DNA of 26,206 nucleotides from an uncultured Bacteroidales bacterium (GTDB lineage: Bacteria; Bacteroidota; Bacteroidia; Bacteroidales; Bacteroidaceae), in NCBI GenBank assembly GCA_937896105.1, contig CALBKR010000422.1, positions 1 through 26,206 on the forward strand. Reading direction: 5' to 3'. The notes under the pieces are model-generated. The model was not told the origin of the DNA, did not search any database, and worked only from the letters and a program-made list of their open reading frames with translations. The position numbers were made by a program, and so were the translations under genes. Positions 8,375 to 16,847 of the stretch are shown piece by piece (the stretch's first letter is position 1; each line of letters starts with the position of its first letter).

Positions 8375-11300
8375 ATGTTTAAGCACCGTTTTCCTAAATT
8401 CGGCATTTCGTCACTCCTTGTGGCGTTTATGCTTTTTGCCGGCGGTTCACTCCAGTCCTGCAAGGATTGGCTCGATGATTATCCATACGATGATCCGGGT
8501 GACCCTGAGTGGTTGGGAGCAAGTGTATACGATTTCCTGAAAAAAGGAACTCCCGAACACAGCTATGCCAATTACGTGGCAATAATTGACAGCCTTGGCG
8601 AGAAAGAGGCTCTTGCACACACTGGTAGCAAGACGATTTTTGTTGCCGATGATGCGGCTTTTGAGCGTTTCTTCAACAATGGCGACAATATATGGGGCGT
8701 TACCAGTGTTGGTGAAATGACAAAGGCTCAGATGAAGACAATCCTTTACAACTCTATGCTCGACAATGCAATGTTGCTTGATATGCTTTCGAGTACCGGC
8801 GCAAATGTCAATCAGGAGGGAACCTGTCTCCGTCGTTGGAGCTCTTCAAAGGTTATCGATACAATTCCTCTTGTAGATGCAAATACAATGGAGTATCACG
8901 AGGGCTGGCCTACATACAACAAGTATTGGGATATACTCCGTGGCGAGGATAGAACCGGCAGTATGCGCATTGCGATGGATGGTTCAAGAAGTATGATGGT
9001 GCATTTCTTGAATGACTATTTGAGGATGAAAGAGATAAAGCCCGAGGATATCGCATTTCTTTTCAAGAAGAAGGGTGAAACGGTGAAGACATTTGTGGAT
9101 GGCGATGCGTTCATATTCGGCAATAAACTCGTGTCGAGCGATGTCAACACAGGTGCTTATTCAGACGATACAATGACCATAACCTGTAAGAACGGTTACG
9201 TATATCGTATGGACGAGGTTCTTATACCGCCATCGAATATGGCCGATGAGCTCCGCAAGCGTCCCGATACCAGAATCTTCAGCCATATGCTCGACCGCTT
9301 CTGTGTGCCGGTGTATGACGAGGCTCTTACAAAGGAGTTCAATGCTCTTTATAAATCTAACGACAGCGTCTTCAGGCTCCGTTATTTCAGCGACTCTTAT
9401 ACATCCCATCCTATGCTTGCAAGTGCGAATGCCAATCCTGCTAATGATGAGATGTTGGCATATGACCCGGGTCAGAATAACTTGGGTGCGTCTAACTCTA
9501 TGGCAGAGGATATGGCGGCAATGTTCGTACCTGGCGATGAGGTTCTCTTTGATTATTTCGTGGCCGAAGATGGTCCCGGTCATTTCCTCTTGGTGCGTTT
9601 CGCTCCGAATGCGGAGATTGCGGATGGTGATGTGGATGCTTTGTTGTCGGCTCTTGACAGCGTTCCGCAGAAAAATATTGCTCCTTTCTTGAAGAACCTG
9701 ATGAAGACCTCATTTGTAAAGGCTGTGCCCAGCAAATTCGAAAGAATTGTCGATGATGCCAATGAGCTTATGAATATAAAGCCAGAGCATGTGGACGAAT
9801 GCGTTATTGCAAACAACGGTGTTATATATATATTGAACAACGTGTTCGGTCCGGGTGCATATCAGGCGGTTACAGCTCCTACACTTGTATTCGACAATAT
9901 GGGGGTTATGCGTAACGTAATCAGCCAGTTGCGCTACGACTACTATCTGCTTGCAATGGATGCCAACTATTCATTCATTGTTCCCGATGACAATCATTTC
10001 ATTTATTACGACCCGCTTACAATGGCGTCCAACGAGCCCAAGGCGTATCATTTCCATTATGACAAGAATAAGCCGAAGGCTAATGGTGCTTTGAAGTTCT
10101 GGGAAAGCGTCTACAAGGTTAATCCCAACACATATGAGATTGTAGATACCCTTCCCGAAAGGGAAGCCAATGTTACCGGTACTCAGTTTGGTAATGCTGC
10201 GTCTTTTGAGGCCAACCGTATGACCGATTTGATGGAGTATCTCATTATAGTGCACGACGAGGGTGACGGTATCATACGTGAAGACGGTTCTATTAACCCT
10301 AAGCAATACTATCAGACAAAGGGCTATGGTACCATAAAGGTCGAGGCGAAGAGTGCGGATGATATAAAGTTCTATGGTGGTGAGCAGCTTGAGAGAGATA
10401 CACACGTGAGTGTTTCATCTATAAGCAACCAGAAGAATGGTAAGACATATCTGACGGTTCCAGGTCTGGAGAACACTCCCACACGTATCTATTCAGCAGT
10501 TCCTGCACCTCCGACAAAGTCAATCTACGACAACCTTAAGGCGCGTGCCGAGGAGGAACACGATGCTTTCTACGAATTCTATAACCTTTGTTATGAGAGT
10601 GAGGATTATGCATCGACAACTTCGACCGACAGTACGGGACTTTTGAAGAAGGTCTTCGATATCAAGAATGCCAAGGCATTGCTTGACTCGGCGTCGCGTT
10701 ACTCAATATTCTTCTCAAATACATCCGATGCGAAGGCGTATACAAAGAATACAGTTCCTTTCTTAAATATATACCACTATACTGTTTATGTGCCGACAAA
10801 TGATGCCATTAAGGAGGCTCACAATCTCGGCCTTCCTACTTGGGAACAGGTATGGGCTATGGCAAATGCCGGCGAGAACGCGAAGGCAGCCTCAATGCTC
10901 AAGTCTATAATAAACTTTGCAAAGTATCACTTCCAGGATAATTCGGTATATGTTGATGTTGAACCTGTCAACAACTCATATACAACAGCTGTGATAGATG
11001 TTAAGACAAACCGCTTCTATGAACTTGAGGTCGCAAGCGAGGGCAACACCTTTACAATTAAGGATGGTATGGGCAATGTGCGCCGTGTACTTACAAACGG
11101 TAAGGTTGACAAGGACTGGAACATTATGTGTCGCGACAATGTGTATACATCATCTGGCACAGGCGTTTCTGCTACTCTGAGTAATTTTGAATCCTCATCG
11201 TTTACTGTAATGCAGCCAATTGATGGAGCTCTTTTCAATGAGTCGATGTTCGGTTATGATGGCAGTTTCAAGCGCTTTGCAAAGAATGGTGCCGATGTCG

Positions 11301-11707
11301 ACACAATGTATGTCGACGGAACAGGTGCAGTTGAGGTTGATGGTCGTAGCTACTACCTTGTTGCAAAACGCGGCAATATCGAGATTGCCGATGTTGACGG
11401 TGTAAAGGAGATACACAAGGCCGGTTACCTGATGAAGACCATTGACGCATCGGATGAGGCTTATGATGCATCATTGACACATGAGAAACTCATTGTGAAG
11501 GAGAGCCAGAATGTCCTGGTTACAGATGAGGGTCTTTGGGTCAATGAGATTAAGGACAAGAAGGGTAATGTAACCGGATATGAGTATGCAACCAAGGAGA
11601 AAGATGGTTACATATATATGATAAGGTATAACAACGATGCCACAGTCAAGGAGGAGATAAAAATTGGTGAGGTCGTTCCTGAGGAGGGTACCGGAACCGA
11701 TAAGTAA
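8375..11707 (+). CDS. Multi-domain fasciclin (FAS1) surface lipoprotein 1
   Basis: Predicted surface lipoprotein. The signal ends LQSC with C29 lipidated, followed by KDWLDD, an acidic stretch like the Bacteroidetes lipoprotein export signal. At 1110 residues it appears to hold about four diverged FAS1 modules, each recognised by a strand of the type 'TIFVADDAAFERFF'. FAS1-1 is at ~50-287 (TIFVADDAAF at 87-96), FAS1-2 at ~298-495 (ending GVIYILNNVFG), FAS1-3 from ~510 (SFIVPDDNHF at 533-542), and FAS1-4 at ~715-950 (YTVYVPTNDAIKEA at 802-815, HFQDNSVYVDV at 852-862). The modules carry long insertions, so they are degenerate. Residues ~960-1110 are beta-rich and unassigned. FAS1 domains mediate adhesion or matrix/polymer binding in other proteins; the ligand here is unknown. 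First gene of the operon, 27 nt before SusC 1. Confidence 0.8.
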   Translation: MFKHRFPKFGISSLLVAFMLFAGGSLQSCKDWLDDYPYDDPGDPEWLGASVYDFLKKGTPEHSYANYVAIIDSLGEKEALAHTGSKTIFVADDAAFERFFNNGDNIWGVTSVGEMTKAQMKTILYNSMLDNAMLLDMLSSTGANVNQEGTCLRRWSSSKVIDTIPLVDANTMEYHEGWPTYNKYWDILRGEDRTGSMRIAMDGSRSMMVHFLNDYLRMKEIKPEDIAFLFKKKGETVKTFVDGDAFIFGNKLVSSDVNTGAYSDDTMTITCKNGYVYRMDEVLIPPSNMADELRKRPDTRIFSHMLDRFCVPVYDEALTKEFNALYKSNDSVFRLRYFSDSYTSHPMLASANANPANDEMLAYDPGQNNLGASNSMAEDMAAMFVPGDEVLFDYFVAEDGPGHFLLVRFAPNAEIADGDVDALLSALDSVPQKNIAPFLKNLMKTSFVKAVPSKFERIVDDANELMNIKPEHVDECVIANNGVIYILNNVFGPGAYQAVTAPTLVFDNMGVMRNVISQLRYDYYLLAMDANYSFIVPDDNHFIYYDPLTMASNEPKAYHFHYDKNKPKANGALKFWESVYKVNPNTYEIVDTLPEREANVTGTQFGNAASFEANRMTDLMEYLIIVHDEGDGIIREDGSINPKQYYQTKGYGTIKVEAKSADDIKFYGGEQLERDTHVSVSSISNQKNGKTYLTVPGLENTPTRIYSAVPAPPTKSIYDNLKARAEEEHDAFYEFYNLCYESEDYASTTSTDSTGLLKKVFDIKNAKALLDSASRYSIFFSNTSDAKAYTKNTVPFLNIYHYTVYVPTNDAIKEAHNLGLPTWEQVWAMANAGENAKAASMLKSIINFAKYHFQDNSVYVDVEPVNNSYTTAVIDVKTNRFYELEVASEGNTFTIKDGMGNVRRVLTNGKVDKDWNIMCRDNVYTSSGTGVSATLSNFESSSFTVMQPIDGALFNESMFGYDGSFKRFAKNGADVDTMYVDGTGAVEVDGRSYYLVAKRGNIEIADVDGVKEIHKAGYLMKTIDASDEAYDASLTHEKLIVKESQNVLVTDEGLWVNEIKDKKGNVTGYEYATKEKDGYIYMIRYNNDATVKEEIKIGEVVPEEGTGTDK

Positions 11708-11734
11708 TGGTGATGTAGAAAAAACATAATAGCT

Positions 11735-14700
11735 ATGATAAAAATAAAGCATTTATTTCTGCTCGTGCTTTTCTGCTTTGCAGGCAGTGGCGCATTTGCG
11801 CAAAAGAGTGCGAGAATTTCGGGTACGGTTACAAGTGACACCGAGGGTCCGCTGATTATGGTGAACATCACCGAGCGCGATAATAGTAATCGTATTATTG
11901 AAGCCTGTGTGACCGACTTCGAGGGTAACTTCTCGATGGTGGTCAAGAATACAAGCAACGTTCTTGAGATTTCATACGTCGGTTATAAGACCGTACGTCT
12001 CGAAATTGGTGACCGCACAGTATTCAATGTCAATATGGTCGAGGATATGATGCTCGATGTCGTTGATATTGTTGCCGAGCAGCGCTCCCGTTCCGGCGGT
12101 CTCGATATTCTCGAACGTGAAATGACTCACGCTACCCAGAAGATCAGTATGGATGAAATGGACGGTCTTTCGTTTGCCTCGGTCGATGAGGCTCTCCAGG
12201 GACAGATTGCCGGTCTTGACGTCGTTTTCAACTCCGGTGACGTAGGTTCGGGAACACAGATGCGTCTTCGCGGTAACTCAATGCTTGAGGGTGATGCAAC
12301 ACCGCTTATCGTTGTCGATGATAATATTTTCGAGGTTGATGAGGGTAACTTCAGTTTCGAGGATGCTACAAATGAGAGTTTTGCAGAGCTTCTTATGATC
12401 AACACCGAGGATATTGCCGAGATTGAGGTATTGAAGGATGCGGCATCTTGTGCCGTGTGGGGTGCACGCGGTGCCAATGGTGTCATCAAAATCAAGACAA
12501 AGCGTGGTAAACGCGGTCCTACACGTGTGAATTTTACATATAAGTTCAAGGATAAGTGGACACCGAGCGGCTACAATCTATTGAATGGTGACGACTATAC
12601 AATGCTTATCAAGCAGGCGTTGTTCAATGTTGACCAGGTGGGTAAGGATATCCCCGAATTGAACTATGACCAGACATTCCCTGAGTTTCAGAACTACAAC
12701 AACAATACCGATTGGGTCGATGCCGTATCCAAGCACGGTTATAGAAATGAGTATAACCTGAACCTCAGCGGAGGTGGCGAAAAGGCTACATTCCGTATCT
12801 CCGGTGGCCTTTCGACCGAGACCGGTCAGGTGATAGGTCAGAACCTCTCAACCCTGTCGACTCGTCTTGCTCTTGAATATTACGTTTCGGCACGTATCAA
12901 GGTTGTGGCAGACTTTGCTTTTTCATACACTAAGCAGAGGAGGAACACGATGGACCTGCTCTATAACTCATTGCTTATGATGCCGAACCAGAGTATTTAC
13001 AATCAGGATTCTCTCGGAAACAGTACCGGAGACTACTATGCTATGCTCAAGTATTCTGATCCAAACGATCTGCAGAGAGCTATGCAAGGGCGTAAGAATC
13101 CTGTTGCAGTGGGTGACCTTGCACAGTATCATACCGAGAATTACAGCATTAACCCGCAGATTACATTCGAGTACAACCTGCTTGGCCTTGAGGATAACGA
13201 GACACAACTCAAGTATCGTGGTATGGTAAATCTCAATGCTTCTACATATACCGGTAGCGTATTTACACCGGCAGCTCTTTCAACCGATTATTGGACCTCT
13301 GCCGACAAGAACAAATCACAGGCCGATGATAGCAAGAGCCTTGGCTTTACTACACGCCATCAGTTGATTTTTACCCCATACCTTGGAAGCAGCGACCACT
13401 ATATGACTATGAATGCCCAGTTCGAACTCTCTACCGGTTCGGGTAACTCGCAGAACTCTACAGCGATAGGTCTCCCTACCGGCAACATCAGCAGTTCTAC
13501 AGTCGGTGCCAAGTTGTATAGTACAGGTACCAGCAAATGGGAAAGCCGTAACATCAGTTTCGTGTTCGATGCACACTACTCTTACAAATCGAAATATTCG
13601 TTGCGTCTTGCAGTACGTGGCGAGGGTAACACTGCGATGGGTGACGATAGAAAATGGGCGGCATTCCCATCAATATCTGCGCGTTGGAACATTATCGATG
13701 AGTCGTGGATGGATTGGGCAAAACCATATTTGAGTATGTTGTCAATACGTCCAGGTTTCGCTCTGACCGGTCACGCTCCGGGCTCTAACAGGACCTTCAA
13801 CAGTTACTCGAATTTCGGCTATAGCTATTTAGGTATGGCCGGTTTCCAGATGGATGGTATACGCTTGACCGACCTTCGTCGTTCCGATAAACGTGAGTGG
13901 AATGTCGGTTCCGACTTCGGCTTCTTCGACGGCTTGGTGACCGGTGCGTTCAACTACTATAGCGGTACGACATACGACAACATCATTTCCGGCTATCGTC
14001 TTCCGTCAACAACCGGTTATCAAAGTCTTGCATACAAGAACTCCGGTACATTGAAAAACTCAGGTTGGGAGCTAAACTTGAACCTTAACAGTGTCAAGTT
14101 GGCCAAGGATCTTTCACTCTCAATGTATTTCAATATAGGTAACAACTATAATGAGATTCTTGAACTTGAGGAGGCTTATCTTGAAGAGCGTAACGGCAAG
14201 TATGAGAGCGCTTCTAACTCAAGATATCTGCCCCGTATACAGATAGGCAACCCGAGTGGTGCAATCTATGGATTCCGCTATAAAGGTGTATACCGCTATA
14301 GCTACAAGAACTGGGAAAAAGCTCTTGCCGAGGAAGAGGCCGGCCGTAACGGTACTTGTCCGATTGTGCGCGATGCCAACGGCAATGTCGTTTACGAGGC
14401 AAATGGCAAACCAAAGAAACTTGTCCTTTTCTATGATGCAGAAAAGGCTACAAATCAGTATGAGTTCAAGGGCGGTGATGCCATTTACGAGGATATCAAC
14501 CACGACGGAACAATCAACCAGCTCGATATTGTATATCTTGGAAACTCCAACCCTGCAGCCCAGGGAGGTTTCGGCTTGACGCTCCGATACAAGAAATGGT
14601 CTCTCAGAACATCATTCACCTATCGTTGGGATGTTGATGTAGTCAACAGTTCACGTATGGCATTTGAGAATATGTCATCATTTGACAACCAGAGTGTTGC

Positions 14701-15046
14701 TGTCAACTGGCGTTGGCGTAAGGAGGGTGACCTCACAGAGATTCCACGTGCGGTAAACGGCGGTTCGACTGCGTACAACTATTTGGGTAGTGACCGCTAT
14801 GTCGAGGATGCTTCTTACGTACGTCTTTCGTATGTACAGCTTTCATACTCGTTTGAGCCAAGCTGGATAAAGAAGATTGGTCTGAAGACTCTTAGTCTTT
14901 ACGCATCAGCCGACAACGTATACTTCTGGTCAAGGTATTCTGGTCTTGAGCCCGAGGTTGCAAATGGTCGCGAGGGTATTGCCTATGACAATACAAAGAC
15001 TCCGCGTCCACGTTCGTATACACTCTCATTAAATCTTGGTTTCTAA
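11735..15046 (+). CDS. SusC/RagA-family TonB-dependent outer membrane transporter 1
   Basis: Outer-membrane 22-strand TonB-dependent importer of the SusC/RagA type, energised by TonB-ExbBD and capped by the SusD encoded next. Signal peptide 1-22 (ending GAFA-Q); carboxypeptidase-regulatory-like beta-sandwich at ~27-104 (ISGTVTSDTEGPLIMVNI through YVGYKTVRLEI); plug at ~120-258 containing MRLRGNSM and the SusC hallmark EVLKDAASCAVWGARGANGV; then the barrel. A DINHDGTINQLD loop at 920-931 resembles the calcium-type loop common near the C-terminus of SusC proteins. The chain ends in an aromatic residue (LSLNLGF), as expected for BAM-assembled barrels. No STN signalling domain is present, so direct sigma/anti-sigma signalling through this protein is unlikely. 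Length 1103 is typical. Substrate unknown. Confidence 0.95.
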   Translation: MIKIKHLFLLVLFCFAGSGAFAQKSARISGTVTSDTEGPLIMVNITERDNSNRIIEACVTDFEGNFSMVVKNTSNVLEISYVGYKTVRLEIGDRTVFNVNMVEDMMLDVVDIVAEQRSRSGGLDILEREMTHATQKISMDEMDGLSFASVDEALQGQIAGLDVVFNSGDVGSGTQMRLRGNSMLEGDATPLIVVDDNIFEVDEGNFSFEDATNESFAELLMINTEDIAEIEVLKDAASCAVWGARGANGVIKIKTKRGKRGPTRVNFTYKFKDKWTPSGYNLLNGDDYTMLIKQALFNVDQVGKDIPELNYDQTFPEFQNYNNNTDWVDAVSKHGYRNEYNLNLSGGGEKATFRISGGLSTETGQVIGQNLSTLSTRLALEYYVSARIKVVADFAFSYTKQRRNTMDLLYNSLLMMPNQSIYNQDSLGNSTGDYYAMLKYSDPNDLQRAMQGRKNPVAVGDLAQYHTENYSINPQITFEYNLLGLEDNETQLKYRGMVNLNASTYTGSVFTPAALSTDYWTSADKNKSQADDSKSLGFTTRHQLIFTPYLGSSDHYMTMNAQFELSTGSGNSQNSTAIGLPTGNISSSTVGAKLYSTGTSKWESRNISFVFDAHYSYKSKYSLRLAVRGEGNTAMGDDRKWAAFPSISARWNIIDESWMDWAKPYLSMLSIRPGFALTGHAPGSNRTFNSYSNFGYSYLGMAGFQMDGIRLTDLRRSDKREWNVGSDFGFFDGLVTGAFNYYSGTTYDNIISGYRLPSTTGYQSLAYKNSGTLKNSGWELNLNLNSVKLAKDLSLSMYFNIGNNYNEILELEEAYLEERNGKYESASNSRYLPRIQIGNPSGAIYGFRYKGVYRYSYKNWEKALAEEEAGRNGTCPIVRDANGNVVYEANGKPKKLVLFYDAEKATNQYEFKGGDAIYEDINHDGTINQLDIVYLGNSNPAAQGGFGLTLRYKKWSLRTSFTYRWDVDVVNSSRMAFENMSSFDNQSVAVNWRWRKEGDLTEIPRAVNGGSTAYNYLGSDRYVEDASYVRLSYVQLSYSFEPSWIKKIGLKTLSLYASADNVYFWSRYSGLEPEVANGREGIAYDNTKTPRPRSYTLSLNLGF

Positions 15047-15058
15047 AAGTTTACGAGT

Positions 15059-16759
15059 ATGAAAATAGTATCAAAAATATACAGGAAATCCGTTATAGCA
15101 GCAACAGTAGCTTTCGGTTCCTTTATGAGTTCCTGTACCGATTACCTGACAATTATCCCGGCCGATGTCGTTGTTGAGGAGAACTTTTGGCAGACAAAGG
15201 ATCAGGTCAACGGTATGCTTGCGACAAGTTATCTGAAGCTCCTCAGTTCGGATGCTGTGACAAGATCTATCGTTTGGGGCGAGATGCGTTCTGAGTCTAT
15301 GATGTATCCATCAAGTTATAACGCCGATATCAAGAACCTTGTCGAGGCGAACCTTCTTGATGATAACTCATATTGCCGTTGGGGCATATTCTATGAGGCG
15401 ATAAATTATGCCAATCTTGTGCTTGAGAGTGCTCCACAGGTTGTGGCACGCGACCCGGATTTCTCGGAGGGTGACCTCGATGTTGTGATGGGCGAGATGT
15501 ATGCAATGCGTGCGTTGTGCCATTTCTATCTGGTACGCTCATTCCGTGATATACCGTTGGCGATGAAATCGGCAAAGAACGATGCCGAGATACCTGATTA
15601 CTACCAGGTACATCCGCTTGTGGCACTTGACAGCATTATGGCCGACCTGAACCGTGCAGAGACCAGAGTAATGAAATCCGGTGCGTTCTCTTCACCACAG
15701 CAGAATTATGGCCGCATAACAAAAAATGCGGTTCTGGCAATGAAAGCAGATGTAAACCTTTGGCGTGCTGCATTCTCAAAATATTATGAGGGAGTTAGTG
15801 AATTCGCAAAGGATCCCCAACTCTATTATGACGAGTGCGTGCAGAATTGTCAGGATTTGTTGACGGCTATGGATAAGGCTATCGATGAGGAGAACAAGGG
15901 TAGACCTGTCGAGAAATATCCTTATAACCTTATTCAGAACCATGGCGAGGTAAAGGATAAGGAGAGCAGCAAGTACAGTACAGCCTACGAACAGATATTT
16001 GGAGTAAAGAACTCTTCTGAGTCCATTTTCGAATTGCAGGTTCAGGGCGACAACGTTACAAACGGTTTTGCAAAAGGTGCATTTTATGTGTTCGGAACAG
16101 AGGGTAACCCGGGCTTGGCTATTGTTCCACAAGGTTTTGTTACCGCAAACTACCAAGAGGATGACCTCCGTGCGTATTCGTTCACAAACCTGAAATCGTT
16201 CAATGACGCAAGTGAAAATATATGTATTGCCAAGTATGCGGCAAAGACATCTCCTGCAACCAACTATCGTAAGGGGGATGAGTGGGATGCAAACTGGATT
16301 ATCTATCGCCGTACCGATGTTATGCTGATGCAGGCCGAGGCGATGGTTGCGCGCCAGAGCGCTACCGAAGAGGATTATCGTACAGCTTTCGATATTGTGA
16401 AAGCCATCAATACCCGTTCAAGGATGGATACCACCGATGTCGTGAACCCTTTGAAGGTTGAGAACTATCTTACCAAGGAGTCCTCGATGGATTTGATACG
16501 CAAGGAGCGTCTTCTTGAACTCGCTTTCGAAGGCAAGCGTTGGTTCGACCTTGTACGTTATGCTTTGAACGAAAAAAGTACCGATAAGATAAAGTATGTT
16601 GCCGACAAACTTGGTGGCGGTGCCGCAGTTGTTAAGACAAAGATGTCGACCATTGACGGTCTCTTCTTGCCGATACATATTGACGAGTTACGTTATAACA
16701 AAAATTTGAAGCAGAACCCTGCTTATGCCGAAAAAGATTCGTCTACCGAGATGAATTGA
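15059..16759 (+). CDS. SusD/RagB-family outer membrane lipoprotein 1
   Basis: Surface lipoprotein that forms the hinged lid on SusC 1 and captures cargo. Signal peptide ends MSSC with C26 lipidated, followed by TDYL (acidic at +2). Family hallmarks: FWQTKDQVNGMLATSY in the N-terminal helical region, AMRALCHFYLVRSFRDIPL (tetratricopeptide-like helix plus the conserved 'F..YG.iPL'-type turn), the ELAFEGKRWFDLVRY block near the C-terminus and the closing LPIHIDELRYNKNLKQNPAY. At 566 residues it is of normal size. It starts 12 nt after the SusC 1 stop, so the two are probably co-translated. The 88-nt gap after it contains an imperfect hairpin before the second module begins. Confidence 0.93.
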   Translation: MKIVSKIYRKSVIAATVAFGSFMSSCTDYLTIIPADVVVEENFWQTKDQVNGMLATSYLKLLSSDAVTRSIVWGEMRSESMMYPSSYNADIKNLVEANLLDDNSYCRWGIFYEAINYANLVLESAPQVVARDPDFSEGDLDVVMGEMYAMRALCHFYLVRSFRDIPLAMKSAKNDAEIPDYYQVHPLVALDSIMADLNRAETRVMKSGAFSSPQQNYGRITKNAVLAMKADVNLWRAAFSKYYEGVSEFAKDPQLYYDECVQNCQDLLTAMDKAIDEENKGRPVEKYPYNLIQNHGEVKDKESSKYSTAYEQIFGVKNSSESIFELQVQGDNVTNGFAKGAFYVFGTEGNPGLAIVPQGFVTANYQEDDLRAYSFTNLKSFNDASENICIAKYAAKTSPATNYRKGDEWDANWIIYRRTDVMLMQAEAMVARQSATEEDYRTAFDIVKAINTRSRMDTTDVVNPLKVENYLTKESSMDLIRKERLLELAFEGKRWFDLVRYALNEKSTDKIKYVADKLGGGAAVVKTKMSTIDGLFLPIHIDELRYNKNLKQNPAYAEKDSSTEMN

Positions 16760-16782
16760 CGCTATAAAGAGTTTTATAATGA

Positions 16783-16816
16783 GGCTGTGACCGGGTATTA
16801 TTTACATAGGACAGCC
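16783..16816 (+). other. Intercistronic imperfect hairpin between the two modules
   Basis: GGCTGT (16783-16788) pairs with ACAGCC (16811-16816), and CC/GG extend the stem across a two-base GA bulge, giving about 8 bp around a loop. It lies in the 88-nt gap between SusD 1 and FAS1 lipoprotein 2. No T-tract follows, so it is not a standard terminator. It may be an RNA processing or stability element, or simply chance. I see no promoter consensus in the gap. Confidence 0.35.
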
Positions 16817-16847
16817 ATTTGATGAAGAATAAAAACATATACATAAT

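Noticed and set aside
14492..14527. DINHDGTINQLD loop in SusC 1 as a dockerin
   Set aside because: A single such loop is common near the C-terminus of SusC proteins; no second repeat and no cohesin partner.
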